A stretch of DNA of 64,000 bases from Myxococcales bacterium (GCA_947473045.1 CANJCO010000011.1:1-64000); one strand, 5' to 3'. Shown: positions 8,711 to 17,434, numbered from the stretch's first letter. Program-made: numbers and translations. Notes: generated from the letters alone by a model not told the origin.

Positions 8711-8779
8711 GCTGCTCGCAACCAGCCTGCCCGCCAAGCGGCCTCCGATGGCGACGCGCGTTCGGCTACGCTCGGCGGC

Positions 8780-10006
8780 GTGAAACCCCGCGCCAACGCA
8801 ACGGTCGCGGCCCTCGGGCTTCTTTACGCCGCGCAGGGCGTTCCGTACGGCTTTGCCAGCGAATATCTGCCCGTCGCGCTGCGTCAGGAGCACTACTCGA
8901 TGGGCGCCATCGCGGCCTTGGGCTGGCTCCAGTTGCCCTGGCAGCTCAAGTTCCTTTACGCGGATCTGGCCGACCGTCCCGCCGTCAGCCCCTACGCGCG
9001 CCGCGTGCTTCTCGCCCTGCAGGTGGGGCTTTTTGTAGCGATGACCGGGTTTGCGTGGCGGTCGCTGCATGATTCGCCGCGACTGTGGTTTGCGCTCACG
9101 TTCGTGGCCGCGCTCTTTGCTTCGACGCAGGACATATTCGTCGACGCGATCGCCGTGCGCTCGCTGACCAGCGCGCAGCGCGGTTTCGGCAATACGGCTC
9201 AGGTCGCGGGCTACCGCCTCGGCATGCTCGTGGGAGGCGCAGGGCTGCTGCTGCTCATCGCGCCGCTCGGATCGCGCTTCGCTGTGCTCGCGTGCGCGTC
9301 GATAGTGCTTGTCACGGGCGGCGCAGCGTTCGCCCTCCGCGACAGCGCGCCCGCGGATCGCGCGGTTCGGCCCGCCGCTGTGCGGCGTTCGGAGGCGATG
9401 ACGCTCGTGCGCCACATGTTCGGCCGGCGCGCCTGGCCGGTGGTGGCAGTCGCGCTGACATACAAACTGGGACTCCACATGGCTGCGTTCCTGATCAAGC
9501 CCATGGTCGTCGACGCCCACTGGACCCCACAGGAGATCGGCGCCGTCGTGGTGACTGCCGGAACGACCGCGGGCCTCGCAGGCGCCGTCGCCGGCGGGGC
9601 GCTGCATCGATGGGTGCCGGAGTCGCGCGCCCTCGCTTTTGCGGCGTTGTTGCAGTCGCTCGTGTGTCTACCGTTGCTGCTCGCGCACTGGGCCGGGGCA
9701 CCAAAGGGCATGACGACGGCCGCGATCGTGGCCGAGCACTTCGTAACGGGCGCGGGCACGACAGTGCTCTTTGCGGCCCTCATGAGCGCGACGCGCACGC
9801 GCAACGCCGCGCTGCACTACACGCTGCTCACGAGCGCGAACTCGCTCGCGATCGGGGTGGGGTCGACACTGGGCGGCCTGCTGGCCGATCACCTGGGCAA
9901 ATCGGCCGTGCTGGCGATCGCGGCCGTTGTGGGCGCCCTTCCGTTGGGCCTGCTGGGACGCTGGTCGGCCGCGGCCGCGGCGAGCGCCGAAAACGGCGAA
10001 GATTAG
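8780..10006 (+). CDS. MFS transporter, AmpG/acetyl-CoA-carrier-like
   Basis: This is a 408-residue, about 12-helix inner-membrane protein from a GTG start. The N-terminus (ALGLLYAAQGVPYGFASEYLPVALR) and the segment QDIFVDAIAVRSLT are typical of the AmpG/SLC33 branch of the major facilitator superfamily, which imports muropeptides (AmpG) or moves acetyl-CoA. A cytoplasmic loop near residues 190-215 (RDSAPADRAVRPAAVRRSE) separates the two six-helix halves. Its 3' end overlaps the convergent gene by 4 bases. Muropeptide recycling is the likeliest role, but no amp or nag gene is nearby, so the substrate stays open. Confidence 0.8.
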   Translation: MKPRANATVAALGLLYAAQGVPYGFASEYLPVALRQEHYSMGAIAALGWLQLPWQLKFLYADLADRPAVSPYARRVLLALQVGLFVAMTGFAWRSLHDSPRLWFALTFVAALFASTQDIFVDAIAVRSLTSAQRGFGNTAQVAGYRLGMLVGGAGLLLLIAPLGSRFAVLACASIVLVTGGAAFALRDSAPADRAVRPAAVRRSEAMTLVRHMFGRRAWPVVAVALTYKLGLHMAAFLIKPMVVDAHWTPQEIGAVVVTAGTTAGLAGAVAGGALHRWVPESRALAFAALLQSLVCLPLLLAHWAGAPKGMTTAAIVAEHFVTGAGTTVLFAALMSATRTRNAALHYTLLTSANSLAIGVGSTLGGLLADHLGKSAVLAIAAVVGALPLGLLGRWSAAAAASAENGED

Positions 10007-10566
10007 CGGTTGGCGGCGCCGCCAACGCTATGAACGGGGAGCACGCGTGAGACGAAGCCCGACCGACGCGCCGCGGGACGGGCGCTCACCGAGAAGGTCT
10101 CGCGGAAGTGGTCGGGGCGGGTCATGTAATCGGCGACCAGCAGCGAAAGCGCGCGATCGGCGAGGCGCGCACGCGGCGGGTCGAACGGAACGAACCCGGC
10201 GCGGCCGCGAAAGTCGACGACGCGCAAAACGTGCACCACGGTCGGCAGGCAGGCGACAAGCGCCTCGGCACCCGGCGACGACGCGGCCGCGAGCGCTGCA
10301 TGAACCACGAGCCTCGCCCCCTCAATCACTTCATCGACGCGGAGCGCGCCCGAAGGGGCCAGCGCGGCCGCCGAACCTCTTGCTCGTGCTTGTCGCGGCG
10401 GGCCAAAGCTCGTAGCCACGCGGTAGTCCCCGGTGAGCCAGCCTGCGAGCGCGGTCTTGTCGTCGCGCATTGCGACAAACGCGGAGAGCGCGCGACGGCT
10501 CAGATCGGCTGCCTCGTCAACAGTAATGCTACCCGGTAGCCGTATCGGCTCGCGATTGTTCCCCAT
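10003..10566 (-). CDS. Conserved-looking hypothetical protein
   Basis: This 187-residue protein has no motif that I recognise. It has no signal peptide or membrane segment. It reads as a soluble mixed alpha/beta domain, with SITVDEAADLSRRALSAFVAMR near the start and LADRALSLLVADYMTRPDHF near residue 150. The ATG follows GGGGGTCACTACG, a possible ribosome site. Codon use matches its neighbours. It converges on the MFS gene with a 4-base overlap and diverges from the SDR gene across 190 bases. Confidence 0.6.
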   Translation of the reverse strand: MGNNREPIRLPGSITVDEAADLSRRALSAFVAMRDDKTALAGWLTGDYRVATSFGPPRQARARGSAAALAPSGALRVDEVIEGARLVVHAALAAASSPGAEALVACLPTVVHVLRVVDFRGRAGFVPFDPPRARLADRALSLLVADYMTRPDHFRETFSVSARPAARRSGFVSRVLPVHSVGGAANR

Positions 10567-10673
10567 CGTAGTGACCCCCAGCTACGACCACCCAGTTGCC
10601 AGGAATAAGGCCGCTGCGTCAAATTCCAAGCGTTGCCGCAGCCTCCGGCAATTTGTACGCAATATATTCGCGT

Positions 10674-10685
10674 TTGGCGCGCCAA
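10674..10685. promoter_or_regulatory. Palindrome TTGGCGCGCCAA between divergent genes
   Basis: This perfect 12-bp palindrome lies 72 bases upstream of the SDR start, just after an AT-rich patch (CAATTTGTACGCAATATATT, about 10649-10668) that may hold a promoter. It could be an operator for the divergent pair. No regulator is assigned. Confidence 0.3.
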
Positions 10686-10756
10686 GGCGGGCGCCCTCCC
10701 GCTCGGCCTGCCAGGCCGCCGGGCGCCTGTGGGGGTGTGATACCATGAGGAGGGCA

Positions 10757-11518
10757 ATGAACAGCATCTTCGTGACAGGCGCCGCTTCGGGCATTGGGCG
10801 CGCTACCGCCGAGCTCTTTGCTTCGAGGGGCTATTTTGTTGGGCTTTTCGACGTGGACGGGGCCGCGGTCGCAGCGCTCGCAGCGCAGCTTGGAGCGGGC
10901 CGTGCGATCGCGGGCGAGCTCGACGTGCGCGATCTTGGCGCCTTCCGCGCGAGCGTGGCGGCGTTCGGGGCCGCAGCAGGCGGGCGCATGGATGTGCTGT
11001 TTAATTGCGCCGGAATTCTGCGCATGGGCCCGTTCGACAAGGTCCCCGCCGAGGACGCGCACCTCGAGATCGCGGTCAATGTGGGAGGTGTGGTCAACGG
11101 CATCTACGCGAGCCTTCCGCTGCTCGAGGCCACGAGCGGAAGCGTGATCGTCAACATGTCGAGCGTATCTGCGGTTTATGGCACGCCCGATCACTCTGTG
11201 TATTCTGCAACCAAGTTCGCGGTCCGAGGCCTGACCGAGGCGCTCGACATTGAGCTGCGTCCCCGCGGCGTGAGGGTGTGCGATGTGATGCCGGGCTACG
11301 TCTCGACGAAGATGGTCCACGAGCAGAAGATCAAGAGTCCGATCGTGGGAGCGCTCGGCGTACACCTCGAAGCTGGCGACGTGGCCAGCACCGTTTGGAA
11401 CGCGGTCCAAGGCGACAAGGTGCATTGGCTCATGAAGGCCGACCACGCGCTATTTGCGCGACTTTCTGGGTTTTCGAGCCTCGCGCGGGCGATCATGAAG
11501 CACATGATCCGACCGTGA
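10757..11518 (+). CDS. Short-chain dehydrogenase/reductase
   Basis: This is a 253-residue classical SDR. The cofactor motif TGAASGIG is at residues 7-14, followed by FNCAG (NNAG equivalent, about residue 86), the catalytic Ser in VNMSSVSAVYG and the YxxxK pair in SVYSATKFA. The start is set by GAGGAGGG at 10747-10754 just before ATG. An in-frame ORF extends upstream to 10433 but is non-coding in character. The GLFDVDG acidic residue after beta-strand 2 suggests NAD rather than NADP. It would oxidise or reduce a small alcohol or ketone in the cytoplasm, and the substrate is not predictable. The YSATK codons contain a copy of the window-wide dyad. Confidence 0.9.
   Translation: MNSIFVTGAASGIGRATAELFASRGYFVGLFDVDGAAVAALAAQLGAGRAIAGELDVRDLGAFRASVAAFGAAAGGRMDVLFNCAGILRMGPFDKVPAEDAHLEIAVNVGGVVNGIYASLPLLEATSGSVIVNMSSVSAVYGTPDHSVYSATKFAVRGLTEALDIELRPRGVRVCDVMPGYVSTKMVHEQKIKSPIVGALGVHLEAGDVASTVWNAVQGDKVHWLMKADHALFARLSGFSSLARAIMKHMIRP
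11198..11210. repeat. Window-wide dyad, GTGTA-TTC-TGCAA
   Basis: This is a full match to KTGYA-N3-TRCAM inside the SDR gene, read in frame as Val-Tyr-Ser-Ala. It also matches the tighter 12-mer GTGTATTYTGCA. Confidence 0.5.
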
Positions 11519-11528
11519 CGGTGGCGCA

Positions 11529-11747
11529 TTACGGCGGCAGCACGTAGCTCACCGCCCACACGAGATAGCCGGCGCACGCCGCCGCGAGCGCGAGCGCCGA
11601 AAACGCCGGGACAGCACGGTGGGCGGCCGCACGATCGATGAACACGGCCCGGGCAGCGAGCCCCGCGCGCTCGGCATGCGATGGGTCGACGTCGCGCGGA
11701 CGAAGGCTGGCGAGTCGCGCGAACTCGTCGCGGTCAGTGTCGTTCAT
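11529..11747 (-). CDS. Small single-pass membrane protein downstream of an ECF sigma factor
   Basis: This 72-residue protein has a polar N-terminal half (MNDTDRDEFARLASLRPRDVDPSHAERAG) and one C-terminal membrane helix (AFSALALAAACAGYLVWAVSYVL). Its ATG overlaps the sigma-factor stop (ATGA), so the two are translationally coupled. The layout of a short cytoplasmic part plus one helix is what a minimal anti-sigma factor would have. It lacks the zinc-binding His/Cys motif of ZAS anti-sigma factors, so that role is inference only. Confidence 0.65.
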   Translation of the reverse strand: MNDTDRDEFARLASLRPRDVDPSHAERAGLAARAVFIDRAAAHRAVPAFSALALAAACAGYLVWAVSYVLPP

Positions 11748-12277
11748 CGCGGAGCTCCTTCAAGTTTAGCGAGCCGCTGCTGAAACATCGCCCGGGCTCG
11801 GCTCAGTCGCTTTCGCAGCGCATCGGGCCGCAGTTTCAGCATATCCGCTACGGCGTCCTGTTCGAGACCTTCGACGCCGACGAGCAGCAGCAGCTCGCGT
11901 TCGGCTTCCGGCAGCGCGAGCAGCGCGCGCTCCAGCACCTCGACGTCGAGCCGGGCGCTCGCACCCGATGGCTCCCCGGCGTCCGCCTCGGTGGCGACGA
12001 AACGGCTCAAATCAAGCACCTCCCAGCGCCGATGGCTACGATACGCGTTGCGCGCGACGGTGAAGAGCCACGCGTCGAGCCGCGTATCGGGCGCGAGCTT
12101 CGGGGCGGCGCGGGCGAGCTTGACGAACGTCTCCTGGAGCAGGTCGTCGGCCACCTCGGGCCTGCGCGACATGCGCAGCAGAAAGCCGTAAATTCTTGGC
12201 CGAAACGCGGCCCAGGCGCGCGAAAACGCGTTCACGTCTCCGCTCCGGAGCCCATCGACGATTTGCGCGTTGTCCAC
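11744..12277 (-). CDS. ECF-type RNA polymerase sigma factor
   Basis: This 177-residue protein has region 2 at about residues 20-85 (FRPRIYGFLLRMSRRPEVADDLLQETFVKLARA, then DAWLFTVARNAYRSHRR) and region 4 at about residues 115-170 (ALLALPEAERELLLLVGVEGLEQDAVADML, then RPDALRKRLSRARAMF). There is no region 1.1 or 3, as expected for the extracytoplasmic-function group. It directs RNA polymerase to a small regulon. It is followed by a coupled small membrane protein and diverges from another small membrane protein gene. A TGTGACG/CGTCACA inverted repeat lies between the divergent starts. Confidence 0.92.
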   Translation of the reverse strand: MDNAQIVDGLRSGDVNAFSRAWAAFRPRIYGFLLRMSRRPEVADDLLQETFVKLARAAPKLAPDTRLDAWLFTVARNAYRSHRRWEVLDLSRFVATEADAGEPSGASARLDVEVLERALLALPEAERELLLLVGVEGLEQDAVADMLKLRPDALRKRLSRARAMFQQRLAKLEGAPR

Positions 12278-12305
12278 GACAGAGAAAACTCCGTGAAAAC
12301 GAGAT

Positions 12306-12325
12306 TGTGACGAAAGACCGTCACA
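12306..12325. promoter_or_regulatory. Inverted repeat TGTGACG-N6-CGTCACA between divergent genes
   Basis: A perfect 7-bp inverted repeat lies 29 bases before the sigma-factor start and 48 bases before the divergent membrane-protein start. It is a plausible binding site for a regulator of the divergent pair. TGTGA/TCACA arms recall CRP-family sites, but the 6-base spacer fits that only loosely. Confidence 0.45.
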
Positions 12326-12372
12326 CGCGCGCTCCCGACGCGTTGATTCTTACGAAACGCTAGGAGGACACC

Positions 12373-12735
12373 ATGATGGAATTTATTAAAAATGGCGGCG
12401 TCGGCATGTTTCCCATCCTGCTGCTCGGACTGGTCGCCGTCGCGACCTCCGCGCACTTCGCGTGGAAGAAGGACGCGCGCGTGCGGAACTTTCTCGGGCT
12501 CTCTGCCCGCTCGCTCGCCTGCTTCGGAGCCGCGGCGCTCGCCACCAACGTCGCCGCGACGCTCGATTACGTGCTCGATCGCAAACTGTCGGGAGACGCC
12601 CGCACCGACGCCCTGCTCGAAGGTGCGCGCGAGTCGCTCAATCCCGTGATCCTGTGCGCTGCGGTGCTCGCCGTCGTGTATCTGCTCATCGCGGTCGGAG
12701 AGCGCCGCCGCGACGCCGCGGTCGCGCTCGCCTGA
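12373..12735 (+). CDS. Small membrane protein with ExbB/MotA-like N-terminus
   Basis: This 120-residue protein has about three membrane helices (GMFPILLLGLVAVATSAHFAW; SLACFGAAALATNVAATLDYVL; VILCAAVLAVVYLLIAV). The opening MMEFIKNGGVGMFPILLLGL resembles the first helix of MotA/TolQ/ExbB proteins, but the rest of that family is missing, so it is not a full proton-channel subunit. AGGAGG at 12362-12367, five bases before ATG, gives one of the strongest ribosome sites in the window. Being divergent from the ECF sigma gene suggests it is a target of that sigma factor. Confidence 0.7.
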   Translation: MMEFIKNGGVGMFPILLLGLVAVATSAHFAWKKDARVRNFLGLSARSLACFGAAALATNVAATLDYVLDRKLSGDARTDALLEGARESLNPVILCAAVLAVVYLLIAVGERRRDAAVALA

Positions 12736-12825
12736 GCGCACACTTTGTCTCGCGATCGCGCCGCGTTTCCGCGATGCTGCGCCGCTTGCTGGGCGCATCG
12801 ATCGGGTTGAGTTGGAGGCCTCGCT

Positions 12826-14772
12826 GTGAGTGACCGGGCCCACCGCGCGGCGCGCACGGTCGCGGTCGCGCTGCTCGTGGCGTTTGCCGCATGCGTGCCG
12901 TTTCGCGCCGCGCTCATCGTCGACAACCGCACGTACCTGGAAATGGCCGCTGGCGTACGCGCCCACGGGCTGCCCTATACCGAAAACACCTGGTCGGACG
13001 TTCTGCCCGAGGCAGCCCCGTCGTTCAACGTTCCGAAGGCGGGCAAGCTGTGGGGCGAATACCCGCCGCTCTACGCCTACGTCGCCGCGCCGGCGCTGGC
13101 GATCGGGGGGCTGCGGGCCGTACACCAGCAAAACGCGCTGCTGGTCGCGCTGCTCGCGTGGCTCGTCGGGCAAATCGCGCTGCTTGTGACCGGCAGGCAG
13201 CGGGCTGCCACGTTTTCGCTCCTCGCGACGGCGTTCGCGACGCCCATGTACGCGGGGTCGTTCTTCACGTTCGCGATGCCGATCACGTCGCTCATGCTCG
13301 CGGCGTCGCTGCTTTCGGCGATCGCCTCGCTCCGGTCGGCGCGCCCCCTGCTCGCAGTCGCGATCTCCGGCGTTTTTGCCGGACTCGCGATCGAGGGTCA
13401 CCTGTCGGCGACGCTCATGGGGGGCGCGTTGCTGCTGGCGACTGCCCACGCGCACGCCGCGAGTGGCCCCCGGGAGGCGCGACTGAAAGCGTTTGCTAAG
13501 GCGCTGACCGCGGGAGGAGCGGGAATGGCGATCGCGCTCGCGCCGCTCGCCGCCCTGAATTTCGTGCGCTTCGGATCTCCCAACCCGATCAGCTACGGCC
13601 CCTGCGTGTGGGTCATGTGTGGTCCCACGGTCGGCCACTCACTCGACAGCGGGAGTCTGCTCCGATTCGGAGGCGCCCCGGTCGCGCTCGCAGCCGCGGC
13701 GATCGGCTTGGCGCTGCTGCTCCGGCGCAAGGGACGGTGGGCCCTCGCTCCGGTCATCGCCGGGGGCGTGATCGCCGCGGCGATACCTGCGTTTCGCGAG
13801 CCCGGCTGGGCCATGCTGCGCACGCTGACCGGCTATTTCGTCGATTCGACCCTGTTCGACCTGACGCCGCTCGAGCGTGCGCGCGACGGGCTCGGGTGGT
13901 TTCGCGGCGACAAAATCACCCAGGGGCTCCTCGAAGCGAGCCCCCTGCTGGCCGCGGCGATCGCAGCCAAACCGCGCCCCGGTCAGCATACGCAGCTGAT
14001 TTTGTGGTCACACGTCACGGGGCTCGGACTGTCGCTCGCGCTGCTCGGGCGTTTTTCGGGAGGTTATGCGCTGGGGTGGCCGTTCATCTTTCCGCGGTAT
14101 GCCCTCTATGCCGTTCCCGCGCTGGTGGTGCTCGCGTCGCAGGCAGTGGCTACGCTGCGCGCGACCTGGCGCGACGCAGCCGTGGGCGGCCTCGTGCTGA
14201 TGCTCGCCACCTGGATGCTCGCGCAGGATCACGGCGACGGCGACTGGGCGAAGCGCCTTCTGCTGCTCCGCGTGACGCTGCTCTCGGCGCTCGCGGTGGT
14301 CGCGACGCTGCTGCTCGGGCGGGGCCGCGCCGGGGCATCGCGCGCGGCGGGCCTGTCGGTCGCGAGCGCTGCGGGCCTGTCGGTCGCCTTGTCGATCGTC
14401 AACGCGAGCGGCACCGCGACGCGCGTGGTGGCAGCGCTCGACGCGCGCCTCGCGAAGTTCGAGTCGCTCGTTCCCGAACGGCGCTTCGCGCTCGCAGGCT
14501 GGGGCCCCGACAGCGATCCGATTCTGTCGCTCCGCGCCGAGCGCGACGTGCACTACGTCGATTTCGTCGAATCCGGCAGCTGGACGGGCTTCCGGAAACT
14601 CATCGATAAGTGGTCCGACGACGGACGCCCAATTTATGGCGTGTTTCCGCGCGACGTCGGCGAGCGCGCGTTCAAGTGGCCCTACGCGGACGCAGACGTT
14701 CCCGCGACCTGCATCGACCGCGACGAGGGGTTTTGGAAGATCGGCCCGCCGCGCAAGCGCGCGCGTCCGTAG
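12826..14772 (+). CDS. Polytopic membrane protein, GT-C/PMT-like glycosyltransferase candidate
   Basis: This 648-residue protein reads from GTG. The first helix is followed by a periplasmic loop with Asp (ALIVDNRTYLEMAAGVRAHGLPY) and then WGEYPPLYAYVAAPALAIGG. That order, an Asp-containing first loop followed by a P-P-L-Y helix entry, is typical of GT-C enzymes such as the PMT/ArnT/GT39 group, which use polyprenyl-phosphate sugars. About ten more hydrophobic helices follow. The last 120 residues (from about 530) are soluble and contain LRAERDVHYVDFVESGSWTGF. Neighbours give no pathway. It could also be a membrane protein of unknown function that shares only the topology. Confidence 0.65.
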   Translation: MSDRAHRAARTVAVALLVAFAACVPFRAALIVDNRTYLEMAAGVRAHGLPYTENTWSDVLPEAAPSFNVPKAGKLWGEYPPLYAYVAAPALAIGGLRAVHQQNALLVALLAWLVGQIALLVTGRQRAATFSLLATAFATPMYAGSFFTFAMPITSLMLAASLLSAIASLRSARPLLAVAISGVFAGLAIEGHLSATLMGGALLLATAHAHAASGPREARLKAFAKALTAGGAGMAIALAPLAALNFVRFGSPNPISYGPCVWVMCGPTVGHSLDSGSLLRFGGAPVALAAAAIGLALLLRRKGRWALAPVIAGGVIAAAIPAFREPGWAMLRTLTGYFVDSTLFDLTPLERARDGLGWFRGDKITQGLLEASPLLAAAIAAKPRPGQHTQLILWSHVTGLGLSLALLGRFSGGYALGWPFIFPRYALYAVPALVVLASQAVATLRATWRDAAVGGLVLMLATWMLAQDHGDGDWAKRLLLLRVTLLSALAVVATLLLGRGRAGASRAAGLSVASAAGLSVALSIVNASGTATRVVAALDARLAKFESLVPERRFALAGWGPDSDPILSLRAERDVHYVDFVESGSWTGFRKLIDKWSDDGRPIYGVFPRDVGERAFKWPYADADVPATCIDRDEGFWKIGPPRKRARP

Positions 14773-14832
14773 CTTCGTTGCCCAACCGCGGCGACCGTGG
14801 AAAACTGATGATTCCTCTTCGGCCTCACGCAC

Positions 14833-16329
14833 TTGACCAAGCTCGAACAGCTCCCCCTTCCGCTCGGAGACTCCGCGACTGCGCTTCCCGCAGTGGGGAT
14901 CCCGCGCCAGAAGCGTGTATTTTGCAACCGCAACCTCCGCATGACGGGCGTGACGTGGGTGGGCTTCGACATGGACTACACGCTGGCCATCTACGACCAG
15001 CCCGAAATGGACCGCCTCTCGATCGAGGCGACGCGCACCAAGCTCGTCTCGCGCGGCTACCCCGCGTTCGTCGCCGAGGTTCCCGTGTCGATCGAGTTTC
15101 CGGTGCGCGGACTGCTGATCGACAAGCGCTTCGGGCACGTGCTCAAGATGGACCGCTACAAGTGCGTGGTGACCGGCTACCACGGCTACCGCAAGCTCTC
15201 GCGCGAAGAGGTGCGCACCCTCTATCAGTCGAAGAAGCTGCGCCCCGCGACGCCGCGCTACCACTGGATCGACACGCTCTACGCGCTCAGCGAAGTGGCG
15301 CTCTACACTGCGCTCGTTGAAGCCTACGAAAAGCGCGACTTGGCCGTCGACTACGGGCGTCTGTTTGCCGACATCCGTGAGTGCATCGACGAAGCCCACC
15401 GCGACGGCACCATCCTCGACGCCGTGCTCGGCGACCTGCCCCGTTTCGTTCGCCGCGATCCCGATCTCGCCCCCGCGTTGCACAAGCTCCGCAGCGCCGG
15501 AAAGCGTCTGTTTCTGCTGACCAACTCGCGATGGTCGTACACCGACAAAATGATGGAATACCTGCTCGGCGGGGCGATGAGCGAGTACCCGTCGTGGAAG
15601 AACTTCTTCGATGTGGTCGTGGTCGCTGCGACCAAGCCAGCGTTTTTTCAAGAGCGCAGACCGCTGCTCGAACGCGACGGCGATGCCACCCAGCCTGCCC
15701 GCTTCCCACTCGAGCGCGGCAAGGTCTATGAAAACGGCAACCTTCACGATCTCGAGCGCGCGCTCGGGGTGACGGGCGACCAGATTCTCTACGTCGGAGA
15801 CCACATTTACGGCGACATTTTGCGCAGCAAAAAGGAGAGCGCGTGGCGCACGGCGATGATCATCCAGGAGCTGGAACAGGAGATGCGCGCCTACGAAGAC
15901 TGCCATGACGACTTCGCGCGCACGGCCGTGCTCGAAGACCAACGCGAAAAGCTCGAAGACGACCTGCGCTACTATCAGGCGCGGTTCAAAGACCTCTCGC
16001 GCGTCATCGAGGCGAGCGTGAAGTCGGGAGCGAAAGACGCCGCGGCCGAGGCCGATCGTCTGCGCGTCAAGCGCGCAGTCGAGCGCGTGCGGGGCATGCT
16101 CCGCCAGTCGGAGACGGAGCTGGAGGCGATCGAAACGCGCGCCGGCGACCGGTTTCACCCGTTTTGGGGCTCGCTGCTCAAAGAGGCGAACGAGCAGTCG
16201 AGCTTCGGCGATCAGGTCGAGGAATACGCATGTTTGTACACCTCGCGCGTCAGCAATTTTCTGGCTTATTCGCCCCAGCAGCACTTCCGCAGCCCTCGCG
16301 ACGTGATGGCACACGAGATCGGCGCGTGA
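14833..16329 (+). CDS. HAD-IG family cytosolic 5'-nucleotidase
   Basis: This 498-residue protein has HAD motif I as FDMDYTLAIYDQP with D46 and D48 catalytic. Motif II lies in LFLLTNSRWSYTD, and motif IV in ILYVGDHIYGDILRSKK. Length and the DMDYTLA signature match the cN-II-like IMP/GMP-specific 5'-nucleotidases (HAD superfamily subfamily IG), which dephosphorylate purine nucleotides. A long helical insertion with charged coiled-coil character (LEDQREKLEDDLRYYQARF) follows at about residues 350-440. The annotated TTG start gives a full N-terminus, while ATG at 14941 would shorten it by 36 residues and cut close to the catalytic loop. Known relatives are cytoplasmic. Confidence 0.88.
   Translation: MTKLEQLPLPLGDSATALPAVGIPRQKRVFCNRNLRMTGVTWVGFDMDYTLAIYDQPEMDRLSIEATRTKLVSRGYPAFVAEVPVSIEFPVRGLLIDKRFGHVLKMDRYKCVVTGYHGYRKLSREEVRTLYQSKKLRPATPRYHWIDTLYALSEVALYTALVEAYEKRDLAVDYGRLFADIRECIDEAHRDGTILDAVLGDLPRFVRRDPDLAPALHKLRSAGKRLFLLTNSRWSYTDKMMEYLLGGAMSEYPSWKNFFDVVVVAATKPAFFQERRPLLERDGDATQPARFPLERGKVYENGNLHDLERALGVTGDQILYVGDHIYGDILRSKKESAWRTAMIIQELEQEMRAYEDCHDDFARTAVLEDQREKLEDDLRYYQARFKDLSRVIEASVKSGAKDAAAEADRLRVKRAVERVRGMLRQSETELEAIETRAGDRFHPFWGSLLKEANEQSSFGDQVEEYACLYTSRVSNFLAYSPQQHFRSPRDVMAHEIGA
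14915..14927. repeat. Window-wide dyad, GTGTA-TTT-TGCAA
   Basis: This is a full match to KTGYA-N3-TRCAM inside the 5'-nucleotidase gene. It is read out of phase relative to the copy at 11198 (Arg-Val-Phe-Cys-Asn), which argues for selection on DNA rather than protein. Confidence 0.5.
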
Positions 16330-16352
16330 CGATCGGCTAGGCTGCGCGGTCC

Positions 16353-17432
16353 GTGCTGATATCTGCCGCGCTCAAGCGCTTTCCTGAAGACTTCATCGTC
16401 GAAGAACTCCCCCTCTACGAGCCCTCGGGGCAAGGGGACCACGTCTACGTCACGTTCGAGAAGCGAGGGAAAAACACGCTCGACGCGGTGAGGGAGATCG
16501 CGAGAGCGCTCGGCTGCAACCCGCGAGACGCCGGCACCGCCGGCATGAAAGACCGTCACGCCGTCACCACGCAGACGATCTCGCTGCTGCCCGCGAAGGG
16601 TCAGAAGCCCGATGAGCTGTGCGAGCGCGCGCGCGAGCTGTCCATCGAGGGGATTCGGGTCGTGTCCGCCGCGCGCCACGGGAACAAGCTGAAGACCGGA
16701 CACCTCGCAGGCAACCGCTTTACGATCGTGCTGCGCGACATCGACGCTGCGTCGATCGGGGACGCGTGCGCGCGCATGCGGGCGCTCGGAGAGCAGGGCG
16801 TACCCAACGCGTTCGGAGAGCAGCGCTTCGGTCGCGATCACGACAACGCCGCGCGCGCGAAGGCGTGGCTGTCCGGAAAGGTGCCGCCTCCCCGCGACGC
16901 CCGCGTGCTGCGGCTGCTCTACTCGGCGCTTCAATCCGAAGTGTTCAACGCCGTTCTCGACAAGCGCGTCGCCGACGGCACCTGGCGCACGCCGATGCTG
17001 GGCGATGTGCTCAAGAAGACCGATTCCGGGGGGCTGTTTCTCTGCACGGACCCCGAGGCCGACGGCGCCCGGGCGCGCGCGGGAGAGGTCGTGCCCACCG
17101 GTCCCATCTTCGGACCGAAGATGCTCCAACCCGAGGCAACGATGGCTGAGCTCGAAGACGCCATCACACGCGAGCTGCTCGGCGACGAGCTCGACCTTGG
17201 CCGGGCGCGAGGCCTCGGAGACGGAACGAGGCGGGCCCTCGTGCTACCCGTTCGAGACATCGTCGCTGACGAAATTTTACCGGAAACCGGGGAAGAACGG
17301 CGAAGCTGCAGGGTTGGCTTTGTGTTACCCAAGGGCGCCTACGCGACCACCGTGCTGAGTCAGGTGTTCTCGTGGGGTCCGGGCGCAACCGCTGGCGCCG
17401 AAGATGCATCTGACGTCGAAGAGAACCACTGA
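16353..17432 (+). CDS. truD: tRNA pseudouridine(13) synthase TruD
   Basis: This 359-residue protein makes pseudouridine at position 13 of tRNA-Glu in the cytoplasm. The N-terminal signature FPEDFIVEELPLYEPSGQGDH and the catalytic motif AGMKDRHAVTTQ, with D67 as nucleophile, identify it. Further TruD blocks are GNRFTIVLRD, VPNAFGEQRFGRD and, near the C-terminus, LPKGAYATTVLSQVF. The start is GTG at 16353, 23 bases after the nucleotidase stop. Two bases separate it from the ExbB-like gene, so it is probably co-transcribed with the downstream transport genes, although the functions are unrelated. Confidence 0.95.
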   Translation: MLISAALKRFPEDFIVEELPLYEPSGQGDHVYVTFEKRGKNTLDAVREIARALGCNPRDAGTAGMKDRHAVTTQTISLLPAKGQKPDELCERARELSIEGIRVVSAARHGNKLKTGHLAGNRFTIVLRDIDAASIGDACARMRALGEQGVPNAFGEQRFGRDHDNAARAKAWLSGKVPPPRDARVLRLLYSALQSEVFNAVLDKRVADGTWRTPMLGDVLKKTDSGGLFLCTDPEADGARARAGEVVPTGPIFGPKMLQPEATMAELEDAITRELLGDELDLGRARGLGDGTRRALVLPVRDIVADEILPETGEERRSCRVGFVLPKGAYATTVLSQVFSWGPGATAGAEDASDVEENH

Positions 17433-17434
17433 CA

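Noticed and set aside
10649-10672. Promoter with clear -10 and -35 boxes before the SDR gene
   Set aside because: The patch is AT-rich but gives no hexamer pair with 16-18-base spacing that I could defend.
10433-10756. Upstream in-frame extension of the SDR gene
   Set aside because: The extension is Ser/Arg-rich and crosses a probable promoter. GAGGAGGG directly before the ATG at 10757 and the classical TGAASGIG spacing fix the start there.
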